From Nageia nagi (Eukaryota; Pinophyta): a stretch of 64,000 bases of DNA. Position 1 is the first letter of the stretch, and each line of letters starts with the position of its first letter. The DNA lies in contig JBITNC010000001.1 of NCBI GenBank assembly GCA_050084985.1, positions 153,140,001 through 153,204,000 on the forward strand, read 5' to 3'. The position numbers and the translations under genes are program-made. The notes beneath the pieces were generated by a model. That model made no database searches. It saw only the letters and a program-made list of their open reading frames with translations, and was not told the DNA's origin. Shown here piece by piece: positions 1 through 11,500 of this stretch.

Positions 1-997
1 ATAAAAAACCTCCAATCTAAAAAATAGGAGTTCTATTTCTTTTAATAAGAAATAAAATTTTATTCTAAAAAACTTTTTCACCCAATAGTCAAACTTAGTC
101 CAAAATTATTTAGCTACATGTCACTTGAAGAGAGAAAATAATTACACATAATAAGGATGCCTCAAAGAATCTGCCAACTATCATAACTAGACTAGATGCA
201 TTTCATCAAAAATTTCACAAGTTTCTTAAAAAACCATAGCAAGCATTTTGTCAAACATTTCATTACCATAACTAGGCTAAACACTTAGCAAAAATTTTGT
301 CTATCATTTCATGAAACACATACTAGGTATCCTCATTCACCGGCTTCTAGACCTTGGATTGATATGAAAAAAAAACCAAAGTTGTGAGATTTTTTATGTT
401 GATTACAAATATATAACTATAAATCAAATATCTTAATGTAAAATCATGTAATTCCACTTTTTCTTTGCTATCCCAAAAAGTGCACCAAACTAGAAAAAGT
501 TACTAAGTGGCATTTTTTAACTTGTACCATTTATGTTTCATTTTCCACCTTGATCTAAAATTTGGACCACATATTCATGGTATATATTAATATATATGTT
601 CTAAATTTAATCCTCTAAATCATCACCATTTTCTTATAATTTGACTTGGATGAAGCCAACTTCACCTAGATTTCTAACTTCTCCAAAATCCACAACAATG
701 CCCAAAAATGAACCAACATGAAATTTGACCATTCTAATGCTGCATACAAGTTTGTTATCAACCTAACAACTAATACAAAGTATATATAGTTTTTTTTCAC
801 CTTCCATTTGCATATTGGCCCCCTTGATATCTTTTGGTAACTCATGACAACTTTTGGTCCCTTTGTCGTTTTCATGTTTGACAACTTTTCAAATCTTGTT
901 GACATCATTCTTGTGATATTTGTAATCCTGGAAACCTTATGCACACTAATCATATTGTGTTGATAAAAATAAAACACTATTACACTGTACTCAACAT
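1..997. other. AT-rich stretch, nothing recognised
   Basis: I see no gene, RNA gene or recognisable element here. The short open frames are chance frames in AT-rich DNA. The repeat family that starts near 998 does not extend into this stretch, and it lacks the first part of the long LTR that is seen at 16420-17090. Confidence 0.5.
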
Positions 998-1355
998 ATA
1001 AGACTTAGAAACAAAATTGTCTAAGTCCTACCATAAAAAAATAAAATTGCTACACCTTACAAACAACAATATATGAGTTGGTTAAATAGACACATTTCTT
1101 GGATATATTATATCAACCTTTGGCTATAAATACCTTGAGATCCTTATGTAAAATACATCTTTCCCTCATATTGGCTTTGGGTCCCATGAGAAAAGGGTTC
1201 CTTCCTTTTCAATTGTCCAATTAGAATATCTAGGTTCTCTCCCTCAAAAATTGTAGCCCTTAAATGCTAAAATTTTAGTTTTTGAGATTTAAGTCCTTGA
1301 GGAATAATATTAAATATTATTATTTATTGGAGGATAAGATGTGATGTATTTGTAC
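998..1355 (+). repeat. Long-LTR repeat, copy 1, left part
   Basis: This stretch aligns by eye with 17120-17480 and 20190-20545. Shared words include ATACCTTG followed by GATCCT, TTGGCTTTGGGTCCCATGAG, and the run into GTGATATGTTTGTACTA. The repeat is then cut by Copia-1 and resumes at 8586, so the two pieces are one repeat copy. The left edge near 998 is internal to the family, because copies 2 and 3 extend further left. I read the family as a very long LTR, based on the primer-site-like sequence where copies 1 and 3 end and a polypurine tract before copy 2. Confidence 0.7.
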
Positions 1356-1775
1356 TATTAGAATGTATAATGCATTATTGTAAAGGTTTTGTAATAATTC
1401 TCTTCGTAAATTCACTAATACTTAATAGTATCATTAGATACCTTAAGTATTTAAATGAATATGATAATGTAACTTCTCCTAGATTCCATCTCATAAGCAT
1501 GGCCCTTGGGTAAAAGGGAGTAGCATGTCATGGCTTTGTACAATGGTTAATAGGGTGATACAAAAGAAGATTTTGGCCTATAAATATAAATCCCCCTCTT
1601 TGTGATCACTCACCAATTTTTGAAGCAAATTTATGGTCTAGGATAGTGTTTAGAAGATGAAGTTAGGAGAATTGTAAGAGAGTCTTCTTTGTGAATGAAA
1701 TAGGATCTTCTTAGTGTGAGCTTCCATGTGATATTTGAATTTTTAGATTTTATTAGTTATAGTTCAATCCCTTCA
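1356..1775 (+). repeat. Copia-1 5' LTR
   Basis: This 420-bp LTR aligns with 8308-8585, sharing words such as GAATGTATAATGCATTATTG and GAATATGATAATGTAACTT and the end CAATCCCTTCA. Its start reads TATTAGAATG and that of the partner GGTTGGAATG, both one base from the usual TGTTGGAATG start of copia LTRs. It contains about 140 bp (roughly 1500-1640) that the right LTR lacks, including a TATAAATA-like promoter stretch near 1578. Confidence 0.85.
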
Positions 1776-1777
1776 TT

Positions 1778-1789
1778 TGGTATCATAGC
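1778..1789 (+). other. Primer binding site, initiator Met tRNA
   Basis: TGGTATCATAGC lies two bases after the 5' LTR. It differs by one base from TGGTATCAGAGC, the complement of the plant initiator Met tRNA 3' end that primes minus-strand synthesis in most copia elements. Confidence 0.9.
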
Positions 1790-2232
1790 TACTTGGAAGC
1801 TCCTCTTCACATCATTGGTTTGGAAACTCATCTTCAACTTGGAGGTCTTCATTCTTAAACCTACTTTTCATTGTGAGGTAAACTCAAGAGAAGGTATAAA
1901 ATCCTCCATTCTTGATTTTTTTTGTATTATTTCATAAGTGGTACTAACATATTTTTTTATATGTGTTAGTTCATTTTTAAAAATTATACTTAAAATGATG
2001 CAATTCTTTTTTATACTAACATTTTTTGCAAATTTTTACGCATTGCTTAACATCTTGCTAATTTTTAAAAAAAGGTTAAGATAGTATACAAAAATTGCAT
2101 TTTTTATTCAAATAATACTCTATTTTTTGAGAAATAATTTTTTTCTAGCTCAAATAAAAAGGAAAAATATTGTATTTTACAATGTTATAGAGCATTTAAA
2201 AAACAAATCTAAACCCATTCCTTTTTATATAG

Positions 2233-2294
<62 letters not shown>

Positions 2295-3689
2295 AGGGAG
2301 GTGTATTTATTTTTCAAACTCTATTATATACTTTTCAAATCCTAACATCTCATACTTGCATTCCAAAGTATTGGGTGATGGTATACATTTTCTTTTTGTA
2401 TTTTTTAAAAAATACCATTTTGGGTGGCATTCTTTTTTATTTGACATCTATTGATGTGGACCCTCTCCTCCTTGTAGTGGCAGCCCCATAGACCACTCAT
2501 TGCAATAGCTATTTTTTTTTTTAGTGAGCTTTACTAGCTCACTCAAATACTATCATTACTTTCTCATTCTACCCTATGCTCAGCCTCCATCCCTCACAAC
2601 CACTCAACCCTCTACCCTTCTCCCACTTTGCGCACCTCCTCTTGGCCATCCACTCCATCTATTATCCACTCTTTGGGCATATTAGATACTTTCATCTATG
2701 CTACTCCATCACTCATGGCTTGTTTTCACCTCCACTATGTCACTTTGCCTTTTTTTCTTCTATAAAACTTTAAACCTATACCCCTCATAATATTTCTTTT
2801 ATCAAGTATCATTAAATACCTTCTTGTATGGCTTGCACATTTCATCTAGGAGAGCCATTATCTTTTTGATTTGTTAATGCACCTAGAAGCATTAACTCTT
2901 TTTGCAAAATGTATACTCTAAATTTAATTCATATGAACTTGTCCATCATACATTACATTTAAATTTGCTTTAGAATGAGTAGATGATCAACAATACATTA
3001 ATGTTGAGTAAAATCATCATTATTACTCTTAATAGTTATCCCACTTTTTTTAGAAAAATGTGAAAAGTATAAATAAGAAGATTTTTTTTTAGGAGTTTAA
3101 AACTTTAGTTTACCATAATAATACTTCTAAGTATGGCAAATCTTTTTACCTTCATAATTTACTTAGGCATTTGTTAGTCTGGATATAACTCCAATAGGTG
3201 AACAACCATGTGTGTAATGATATCACACGTTTGCATGTCCATTCAAGGATTATCCTGATAACCTAAGAGGATAACTTTAAACCTACTTAATATTAATAAT
3301 TTGATCGATCCAATATGTCATAACCTTAAAAAATAATAGGTACTTATCCTTGTGAGAGTATATTACTATCCAAGGTGAACTGGTTAAGAATTGGTAGTAC
3401 TTGTACTCCACCTTGCAAGCATCCAGGTGAAGGCCTAACTTTAGATAAGAAAATAAGCCTAAACAATATCATTTTATATTTATGGTTCTTAGTGATGACA
3501 AAAGCATTAGATACATGGGTTGTTTATGATTTTCTATTGTAAATATTTACATATGAACTTTGTTTAACAAATTAAGTATTTTTTTTATTAAATTTAACAT
3601 CTATAATTGATTTACTTGTATAAATATAAAACATGTATAATTGAAACATTAATTTTTAACCATATTCTTTAAAAGATTAACACTTTCAC
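1790..3689 (+). other. Long leader between Copia-1 LTR and gag
   Basis: About 1.9 kb separates the primer site from the first gag-like sequence, longer than a usual copia leader. It holds a TA microsatellite and AT-rich DNA without clear coding similarity. A secondary insertion is possible, but I find no terminal repeats or target duplication to prove one. Confidence 0.4.
2239..2292. repeat. (TA)27 microsatellite
   Basis: An unbroken run of TA dinucleotides. The Ile-Tyr repeat frames read through it are artefacts of the repeat. Confidence 0.97.
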
Positions 3690-4605
3690 ATTCTTATATA
3701 GCAAATTGGAGACACCTTCTTACCCAAGCATATTCTCAATAGTTCCAACTTTGGTATTTGGAAACCTCAGATTAGAGTTGAACTACAGGTAAGAAAGCTT
3801 TTATAAATAGTTAATGAAAGCCTTGTTTCTCCTACAGATGAGAAGGCAATTGAGGCATACAACATGAAGAATAAATTAGCAACTGCCATGATTTTTTATG
3901 GAGTATTAGATGATGTTCTCCTTATAATTTTTATATCAACATTAAAAAAGAAGCTTGGGATAAGCTCAAAAAAATTTGCTTGAATCTAAGTTTTCAAGAA
4001 GGTTCACTATTCTATAAAACTTTATTCAATCTTATCAAGGGGAAGATTAAAATGTTACCATCTACTTAAAAAAAATCATTGATCTTAAAACTCAACTTAT
4101 TACTTATGGGTGCAATTGGATTAAGGATGAGTTCATAGTTTTTATCATTCTTCAAATCCTTTTCTCAATATTTAGTAATTTTGTGACTATAATTAAGACT
4201 AGGCTTCATGATCAAGAAGAAGTATTCTCTCTTAAAAACCTTTATAGGCTCCTTCTGAAGCATGAGAAAACTCTTAACAAAAAGATGTAAATATCTTCTC
4301 CAAAGAATAATAATGTTTCTCTAAGAGCAACCAAAATTCTTTTCAAAAAAAGTTTAATCATCATAAGAAATCTTATATTTCTTCCTCCAAAAGATTTGCA
4401 AAAAAGAAAAATAATAATAATAACAACAACAACAATATCTACTTTAAAAAGAAAGATGGAAAAGGTAAGGCAATCAAACCAAATCTCAAGGTAAAGTTCA
4501 ATGAAAATTGTAACTTTTATGGCATCCATGGTCATAAATAATTTGATTATTACAAAAACAAAAGAAAAAAAAAACAAGAGAAATGAAAATGTAAAGAACT
4601 TTAAA
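3690..4605 (+). pseudogene. Copia-1 gag remnant (UBN2-type)
   Basis: Gag forms the particle and binds element RNA. Broken frames here read as a UBN2-type copia gag. One piece near 3850-4000 has an EAYNMKNKLATAMI stretch. Another near 4150-4270 reads RLHDQEEVFSLKNLYRLLLK, like the end of that domain. Near 4507-4560 a degenerate zinc knuckle keeps one Cys and a GIHGH core but has a stop and has lost its final Cys. Several stops and frame changes exclude a working product. The left boundary is approximate. Confidence 0.6.
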
Positions 4606-4639
4606 GAGAAGAAGAATATTAAAAATGGACTTGTTGCTA

Positions 4640-5016
4640 GGATCTCATCTAATTAGATTGTTAACTATGGTTGCACTAATCACCTATGCTTTGAAAATGA
4701 TAAGTTTGAAAATTTTTATAAGTATAGAAAAGCTATAGTTGTGATAGGTGATAATTCAATTCTTGAAATTCAAAGAATTGGGGTTATTTTTATTCATCGG
4801 AAGGTTCTTAAAAATGTGTTATATGTTCCTAAGCTTAGGATGAACCTTTCTTCTTTGATTCAAGTTGTAAGAAAAGAGTACTCATTTAAGTTCAAATCAC
4901 ACTCCTTGTGTATTAAGAAAAAACTTGCTGCATTGCTTAAAAGATTAGTAAAAGATAATCTTTACATTGTGGATCAAGTTTCAACAAAGATATCCTGCTA
5001 CGAATGTATATTTTAG
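4640..5016 (+). pseudogene. Copia-1 aspartic protease remnant
   Basis: The protease would cut the polyprotein. The translation near 4660-4690 reads NYGCTNHLCFEN, matching the copia protease active-site context (DSGCSNHM type) with the catalytic Asp replaced by Asn. Downstream, an open piece from 4741 contains VLKNVLYVPKLRMNLSSL, a hallmark of copia proteases where the motif VLYVP..NLLS is conserved. It ends at a stop at 5014-5016, ahead of the integrase region. It is nonfunctional because of the active-site change and the flanking stops. Confidence 0.75.
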
Positions 5017-5039
5017 AGGCAATCTAGCATCAACATTTA

Positions 5040-5880
5040 GAGAACCTTAACCATAAAAGTATTTAATTCATGAAATACAAAAAATTTATGGAAGGTTTAC
5101 TCCCAATTTCACCTTCAATTGATTTATATGAGAAGTGCATCCAAGACAAGATGAATCGAAAAAAGTTAAAAAAAGATAAGGTAATAAGGGCATCTCAACC
5201 TCTTCAACTTGTGCATTCAGATATGATGGGTTTATTTCAGACTAAGTCACTTGAAGGAGCATCTTATATCTTGACCTTTAACAATGAATTCAGTATGATG
5301 ATTTTTGGTTATCTACTTGAGAACAAAGATCAAACCTTTGAGAGTTTTAAGAGTTTCAAGGCCTTAGTTGAAAATTAGACTAATCTTAAAATCAATATAT
5401 TCAAATTAGATATTAGGAGAGAATATAATAGCAATGAGTTTAATGTCTATTATGTTAAGTATGGAATCAAAAGGTAATTTATGATTTTTTACATTCCTCA
5501 GCAAAATAGTGTTACCAAAAGGAAAAAATAGGATAATTATGGAGATGGATAGATGCATGTTAGGTAATTCTCTTATTTTCTTATAGGGTGGAGCTATCAG
5601 CACTACTATTTACATCTTGAATAGGTGTTTTATAAAATACATTTAGGGTAAAACTCCTTTTGAAGCATGGTTAGAAATAAAACCTAACATTTTCTACCTT
5701 AGGTTGTTTGGTTGTGAAGCATTCTTCCACATTATTTATGAGAAATAGAAAAAGGTAGATAAAAGAGGTAAAAAATGCATTTTTATGGGTTATGAAAGTC
5801 AGTATAGAGATTACAAGTTCTACTCTCCATCCTACAAAGTAGTGTTCATATCAAGATATGTAAATTTTAATGTACTTTCT
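5040..5880 (+). pseudogene. Copia-1 integrase remnant
   Basis: Integrase would insert the cDNA. An open piece at 5070-5378 holds the Cys part of the zinc domain (KCIQDKM) and the first core Asp in LVHSDMMG. After a stop, the second-Asp region reads KLDIRREYNSNEF, in place of the family's TDNGGEY type. Near 5650-5880 the C-terminal module is recognisable (PFEAWLEIKPN, RLFGCEAFFHI, KKCIFMGYES). The Pro-Gln-X-Asn-Gly motif survives in part near 5500. There are at least four stops or frame changes. Confidence 0.75.
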
Positions 5881-6009
5881 GAAAAATTTACTTCTAATGA
5901 AGATGTTGATGATCTAGATAACTTATTAGTTGGACCTAGTTAGTTAGATATTGATATAAAAAAGTCACCCTAGGATCAAATTTATCCAACATTAAGGATA
6001 ACTAGAAGC

Positions 6010-6790
6010 ATGACCTTGAATAAATCTTTATTTTTCAAAATTGATAATAAGAATGAGCCCTTATCATTCAAAGAAGCTTTAAAGTATGAGCGTTGGATGG
6101 AAGCCATGAAAGTGGAGTATGCGATTCTTATTAAAAATAAAACTTGGAATTTGGTTCTTTATCCTAATGAGAAGAATATGATTGGTAATAAGTGGATGAG
6201 CAAACTCAAGTTCAATTTAGTTGAAGATATTGACAAATATAAGATAAGGTTAGTAGCCATAGGTTTTGCTCAGAAATATGGTGTGGATTATGAAGAAACC
6301 TCTACTCTCATGGAAAAGATGCCTACTATTAGAATAATCCTTGCTCTTTCAATAGATCAAAGATAAAAAAAAAAATTAACTTGATGTTAAGAGTGCATTT
6401 CTCAATGGTGATTTAGATGAGGAAATCTATATGAATCAACTAGAAGAGTTTATTATGGAAGGCAAAGAGTTTTTTTATGTGCAAGTTAAAGAAGTCATTA
6501 TATAGATTGAAGCAAGCACCTAAAGCTTGGTATAAAAAATTACTTTATAGATATTGGATTTTTCAAGTGCTTTTCTAACTCTGATCTATATGTGTTCAAT
6601 CAAGGAAAAGATGTGGTCTTAATTCTCATTTATGCGGATGATCTTCTAATAACTGAAAACAATGATAAAATTATTCAAGAGTCCATATCCAAATTTAAGA
6701 TAATATTTGAAATGATTGATCTTAATCTCTTACACTACTACTTTGAAATGCAAATGTACCAATATAAGGATTATACCTATCTTAGTTAAT
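6010..6790 (+). pseudogene. Copia-1 reverse transcriptase remnant
   Basis: This is a copia (RVT_2) reverse transcriptase. A 118-residue open piece from 6010 carries the N-terminal part (ERWMEAMKVEY, NKTWNLV, NKWMSKLKFN, YKIRLVAIGFAQKYGVDYEET). A frameshift in the A-rich run near 6365 is followed by LDVKSAFLNGDLDEEIYMNQ in another frame. The catalytic YADD box is intact at 6631-6642. Stops and at least two frameshifts make it nonfunctional. Confidence 0.85.
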
Positions 6791-6879
6791 CTAAGTATAT
6801 ATCAAATATCTTGCCAAACATTGTAATGGAGGAGTGTAAACATGATGTGATCCTAGTATCTCTTAGAATCACTATTTCT

Positions 6880-7470
6880 CTTAGCTCTAACTTTTAGTTG
6901 GTAGATACTACAACTTATAGGTAATTAATTGATAGTCTTATTTATTCAACTATTTACAAGTCATATATTACCTTTGCAGTGAATTTGATAGTTCAATTCA
7001 TGTAAAAACTATATGTTGAGCACTTTAATGCTATTAAGCAAATCTTGAGGTATGTTACAATAATGAAAGATCTTTCATTCAAGTATTCCATGTTACCTTT
7101 ATTTGTTCTTTTAGGATCTTTAGATTCTAACTATGGAGAAGATAAAGATGATAGAAAATCAACCTCTACGTATGTTTTTAGCATTGGTTTAAGTGCTATT
7201 TCTTAGACCTCTAAGAAGTAGCCTAGTGTTTCTCTTTCCACCATAGAAACTAAATACTGAGCCATGTCTATTGTAGTTTAAGAATCTATTTGACTTAAGC
7301 ATATTCTAAAAGAAATTGGGTATGCATAAGCTAACCCATCTTTGATTTCTTTAGATAATCAATAGGCTATTTCTTTGGCCAAAAATTATGTATTTTATTA
7401 GAGAATAAAACATGTAAAAATCTAGGCTCATTTCATCAAAAAAAAGTTCTTGATGGTATCGTACATCTAG
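6880..7470 (+). pseudogene. Copia-1 RNase H remnant
   Basis: This degrades the RNA of the RNA-DNA hybrid in copia elements. The signature order of the domain can be followed with stops: AIKQILRYV near 7030, DDRKSTSTYVF near 7150, the SKKQPSVSLSTIETKYWA region near 7215-7262 with the Gln and Trp codons turned into stops, and IKHVKI with AHFIKKK near 7405-7445. Several TAG/TGA stops sit exactly where Trp or Gln is expected, which suggests decay by cytosine deamination. Confidence 0.8.
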
Positions 7471-8307
7471 AGTATTATCTATCAATATTGAAATATGTTG
7501 ATTTGTTCACTAAGCCCCTTGTTAAAGTTCAGTTTAGTAAGCTTAGAGATGCTATCGGGTTAGTGAAGTTTTCTTCAAGAAGGAGTGAAGTATGAATTCT
7601 TATGTTGAATTCATGTTTATGATGACAACTTCACCCCTATGAAGATTTTATATTGTAAAGTGTTGATTTTATTTTACCATGGTAAGTTTGCTATGCATGA
7701 GAAACTTGTACAATTTTTGAGAAAAAGAGTAACCAATCTAGCACTATTCATTTATCCATGTGTGAGGAACTTATATGTGTCTCTTAGCACTATTTAGTTA
7801 TCCATGTGTGAGGAACTCATATGTGCATTTTGTTATGCTTTATTTAGTAATGATAATCAACATAGGTTTTGTATAGGTAGGTGACTGTGAGTATTAGCTT
7901 TGCATCCTTGTGATGACTTATAGTAGACCATTTATTAATGTATGATGACATCTATATTTGATAATATGAATATGTTACATCTAATTAATCTTATTATTTA
8001 AGCTTCTTATAACTTGCAATTTTTTTTGAAATTACAAATTACTTACTTCGAGTGTCCAGGTTCATGGAGACTCATTATGACTTTCAATTGGATGACTACT
8101 TTATGTACAATAAAACATGTGGTTAATGATTGTAATGTAAACTATTTGTTAAAATGGTAAAGTAGTGAGTCTCAAACTAAAAACTTGCTTACTTCACAAA
8201 TACAGAAAAAGTTCTCATCTTCGGTTGTATCTGTTTAGAGGAGAACTCTTTTATTATTTCTTTCTTCTCTCTTCTTCACTCTATCCCAATATTGCATTAA
8301 CAGAGAG
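7471..8307 (+). other. Copia-1 3' noncoding region with short duplication
   Basis: This lies between RNase H and the 3' LTR. A 47-bp direct duplication (7739-7825) shares ATCCATGTGTGAGGAACT in both copies. The last bases before the LTR, AACAGAGAG, are purine-rich and sit where the polypurine tract should be. No coding sequence is seen. Confidence 0.6.
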
Positions 8308-8585
8308 GGTTGGAATGTATAATGCATTATTGTAAAGGTTGTGTAATAATCTTCTTTGTAAATTCACTAATACTTAATGGTATCCCTAAATACCTTAAGT
8401 ATTTGAATGAATATGATAATGTAACTTGTCCTACACTCCATCTCATGAGCATGCACCTTGTAAGAGATGAAGTTAGGAGGATTTTAAGAGAGTTGTCTTT
8501 GTAAATGAAGTAAGATCAAGTTAGTGTGAACTTTCATATGATCTTGGTAAATTAGAATTGTATTAATTATATTTCAATCCCTTCA
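8308..8585 (+). repeat. Copia-1 3' LTR, internally deleted
   Basis: This 278-bp partner of 1356-1775 is followed by the TGTAC target duplication. About 140 bp are missing after GAGCATG compared with the 5' LTR, so the two LTRs differ in length. Confidence 0.85.
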
Positions 8586-11500
8586 TGTACTAATTTGTTT
8601 ATATCTTTATATTAGAATGAATATAATACATCTTGTTTTTAAAATAAATAGAATATTCCTACTTGTTATCACAAGTGTTTTTAATTCATTTCAATATTAG
8701 AATGCTTGTATTGAGATGATAATAGATTATATTTTTAGTTTGTACCATTTGAGGGACATAGTTTTTATAAGCATTTGACAATTTTGCATGTGATCATAAG
8801 GAATATTTTTTTCTGTATGTGGATGGAGAAGGAGTATCAATTATTTTAAATTACTTTCTTTATATGAAAAGGTGATCAAAGGTGTCAAATTTTGGACATA
8901 CTAATTTGGATGAAATATATATAATTGCATATATGGCCATAAGTCGATACCACTCGAAATGGTGTGAATTAGGAATAACACTTTTGGTTGATATTATGTC
9001 AGAAATTGATTCCTTGATCGAGTACTTACTGGGATGAAATGTTTAGAAATTGGAGAAGTACAATAATTGCTATGATGAGATTCTAGATTTCACCCTCGTT
9101 CGATCACTTGCTCTCCTCTATTTGGCGATGCAATGTTGTTAAGGTAGGACTCTTTGGAAATTTTACCAAGTCAACTCTGTCAATCAAACCCAACTTGAGG
9201 AATGAGTCTCAGAGTGCTATGTTTATTTATAAGTTTTGACTATCCAAAACCATTGTATCTCAATGAGCAATTCCCTTACCTAAGTCGTATAATCATTCTC
9301 TGAATGTATAGTAGTTTATCTATGTTTGCGGATTAAATAAATCAACCTCCATTGATTGAATAGGAAGAATACTGATAGAGGATTGCAGAGTTTGGATCTG
9401 CATGGAGAATTTGCATCTATAGGAGTCTATAAGGTATTATAAAATCACGTGAACATTGCAATTCATGAGACTGCATTGGAAGAGGTGTTTTTTGTTAAAA
9501 TATTTTTTCGAACTCTTCTTATTTTCCCCTCCCCCATGTATTACATATATATATATGGGGACATTTTTCACTCTTGATGGACGTTCATACCTATTCGTTA
9601 GAGTTTCCAAAACGAAACATGCTGGAATAAAGCTGGCAAAAGACTGCTAACAACAATTTCTTCTACTCTAAAGATTTATATAGACTTTTTGAAAAAATCT
9701 ATTTTTTCACATAACTTGCAATCATTAGAATCCATGAGACTACATTTTGCTGAGGTATTTTATCAAACAATTCCATAGTTTCTTTCAACACATCCTCTTT
9801 GCCTCCATTGCATCCATGAGACTGCATTCAATGAGGCATTTAGTCAAACAATTTTATACGTCCTTTCAATACATTCGTACTACCTCCATTGCGTCCATGA
9901 GACTTCATTGAATGAGGTGTTTTGTCAAACAATTCCATGGGTCCTTTTAGCATCGCTGTTCTGCCTCCATTGCATCCTTGGGACTATGCTCATTGATGTA
10001 TTTTATCAAACGATTTCATAGGTCTTTTCAACGCATTTGTTCTGTACATATCCTACATCCATGAGACTGCATTTGATGACATGTTTTGTCAAATCATTCA
10101 TATGATCTTTCAACGTAGTTTGAAAAATAATTCATAAATCCTTTCAACGTATCGGCTTTGCATCCATTGCATCCATGAGACTACATTTGATGAGATATTT
10201 AATTTTTCTACATGAGAAAAATTATTTTCTAAATAATGAATCTCTTGTCCTCTAATATTTTTTTTACTCTCAGTAAACAATATTTTACTTATTCTTCATC
10301 GTTTGGAAAGAGGTGTGAATTAAAATATAGATGCTTTACTTATAAATATTGTATCGTTTCCCGAATGGGTGTAATGGGTGTAAGATATTGGGTATGGATC
10401 TTATAAAAATCATCATTTCAGTATCGTACGATTGGATTTAGTAAAAGATTATTTTTCATAGGGGAGCCTTCACAAATATGTTATTATTTGAACACCATGG
10501 GATGAAGCCATCTAACTTCAATTAATAATAATGATTCTCCTTACTACAGTGTCGGGTAAAGTAGTCATTAAACCTCTAAAAAACTCCTTAACTTTATCAT
10601 CATTATAAGTTGAGTATGGGAGTTGTTTACTCAGGCTCATTTCACTAAAATTATATACTTGTATTCCTAAATTTTGAAGCCATCACAAAAAGTTTTAAGA
10701 TGAGCTAAACTCTCCCAAGAAGATAGATAATATATATAAATTAATTTCTAGGGTAAATGTAATTAGATAATATACAACAACATAAAAATTTTATGGTATC
10801 ATAGATTTCACATCATTAGTCAATGAAAATAATATTTTATTTCTCTTGATGATGAACTATGTTTTGAAACGATTCCTTTGAAATATGAAGAAAGGGTTTC
10901 ATTATTGATAATCCTCCAAGGTAGGAAGAGGTATTTTTAACTATTAGAATAAACTAGATGTCATGAACTTTATTTTCCAAAATAAGTGTTAATTGTAAAC
11001 TATTTGAGAGGAATGATGATAAGATTGAATCTTTGAGTCTAGTTGATGTGATTCTACTAATGAAGATGAATTCTTTTACTCAATGATCTAGGAAGATAGG
11101 TTGTCTTTTGATAAGATCTAGAGCCTATCGAGATATGAAATGGTGTATTCCTTGGAATAAAAATTACTTGATATTTTGATCAATGGTTGGGAATGGGATG
11201 ATGCATGAGGACATTTACTAGACTCTATGATCGAGGAAGGTAGGTAGTGTCTATTAGGCCATAAAACCTATTGATATTAGTATGGAATATCATTTCAATA
11301 AAATTGTATGATATGTCTGCATCAAGGGTAGGATGTATTTCATAAAACAAAAATGTTGTCCTAATCTTCATAAAAATCTAACTAAATCTTAGTACTCCAC
11401 ACCATATCATCTTGGTTCTCTTGGTCAAATGCATGATCGAGGATAATAGCAAATGGATGGAGACTCATCAACGGATGAGGATAGTGATGAAGAACCAAGT

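Larger units (their letters stand above)
1356..8585 (+). mobile_element. Copia-1: complete, decayed Ty1/copia retrotransposon
   Basis: This is a Ty1/copia element of about 7.2 kb on the plus strand. It is bounded by two related LTRs (1356-1775 and 8308-8585) and by a perfect 5-bp target duplication TGTAC (1351-1355 and 8586-8590). A primer site for initiator Met tRNA follows the left LTR by two bases. In order it carries gag, protease, integrase, reverse transcriptase and RNase H, the copia order, all broken by stops and frameshifts. It sits inside copy 1 of the long-LTR repeat; removing it joins 1355 to 8591 in register with copies 2 and 3. It is old and cannot encode a working polyprotein. 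Confidence 0.9.

Noticed and set aside
2127-2454. Open frames with Ile-Tyr repeats
   Set aside because: Produced by the (TA)n microsatellite. The same holds for the frame at 20728-21054 over the AT/AG array.
9725-10205. Regular repeats that at first look like a CRISPR array
   Set aside because: The units are degenerate, adjacent and in plant LTR sequence. There are no unique spacers and no cas genes.
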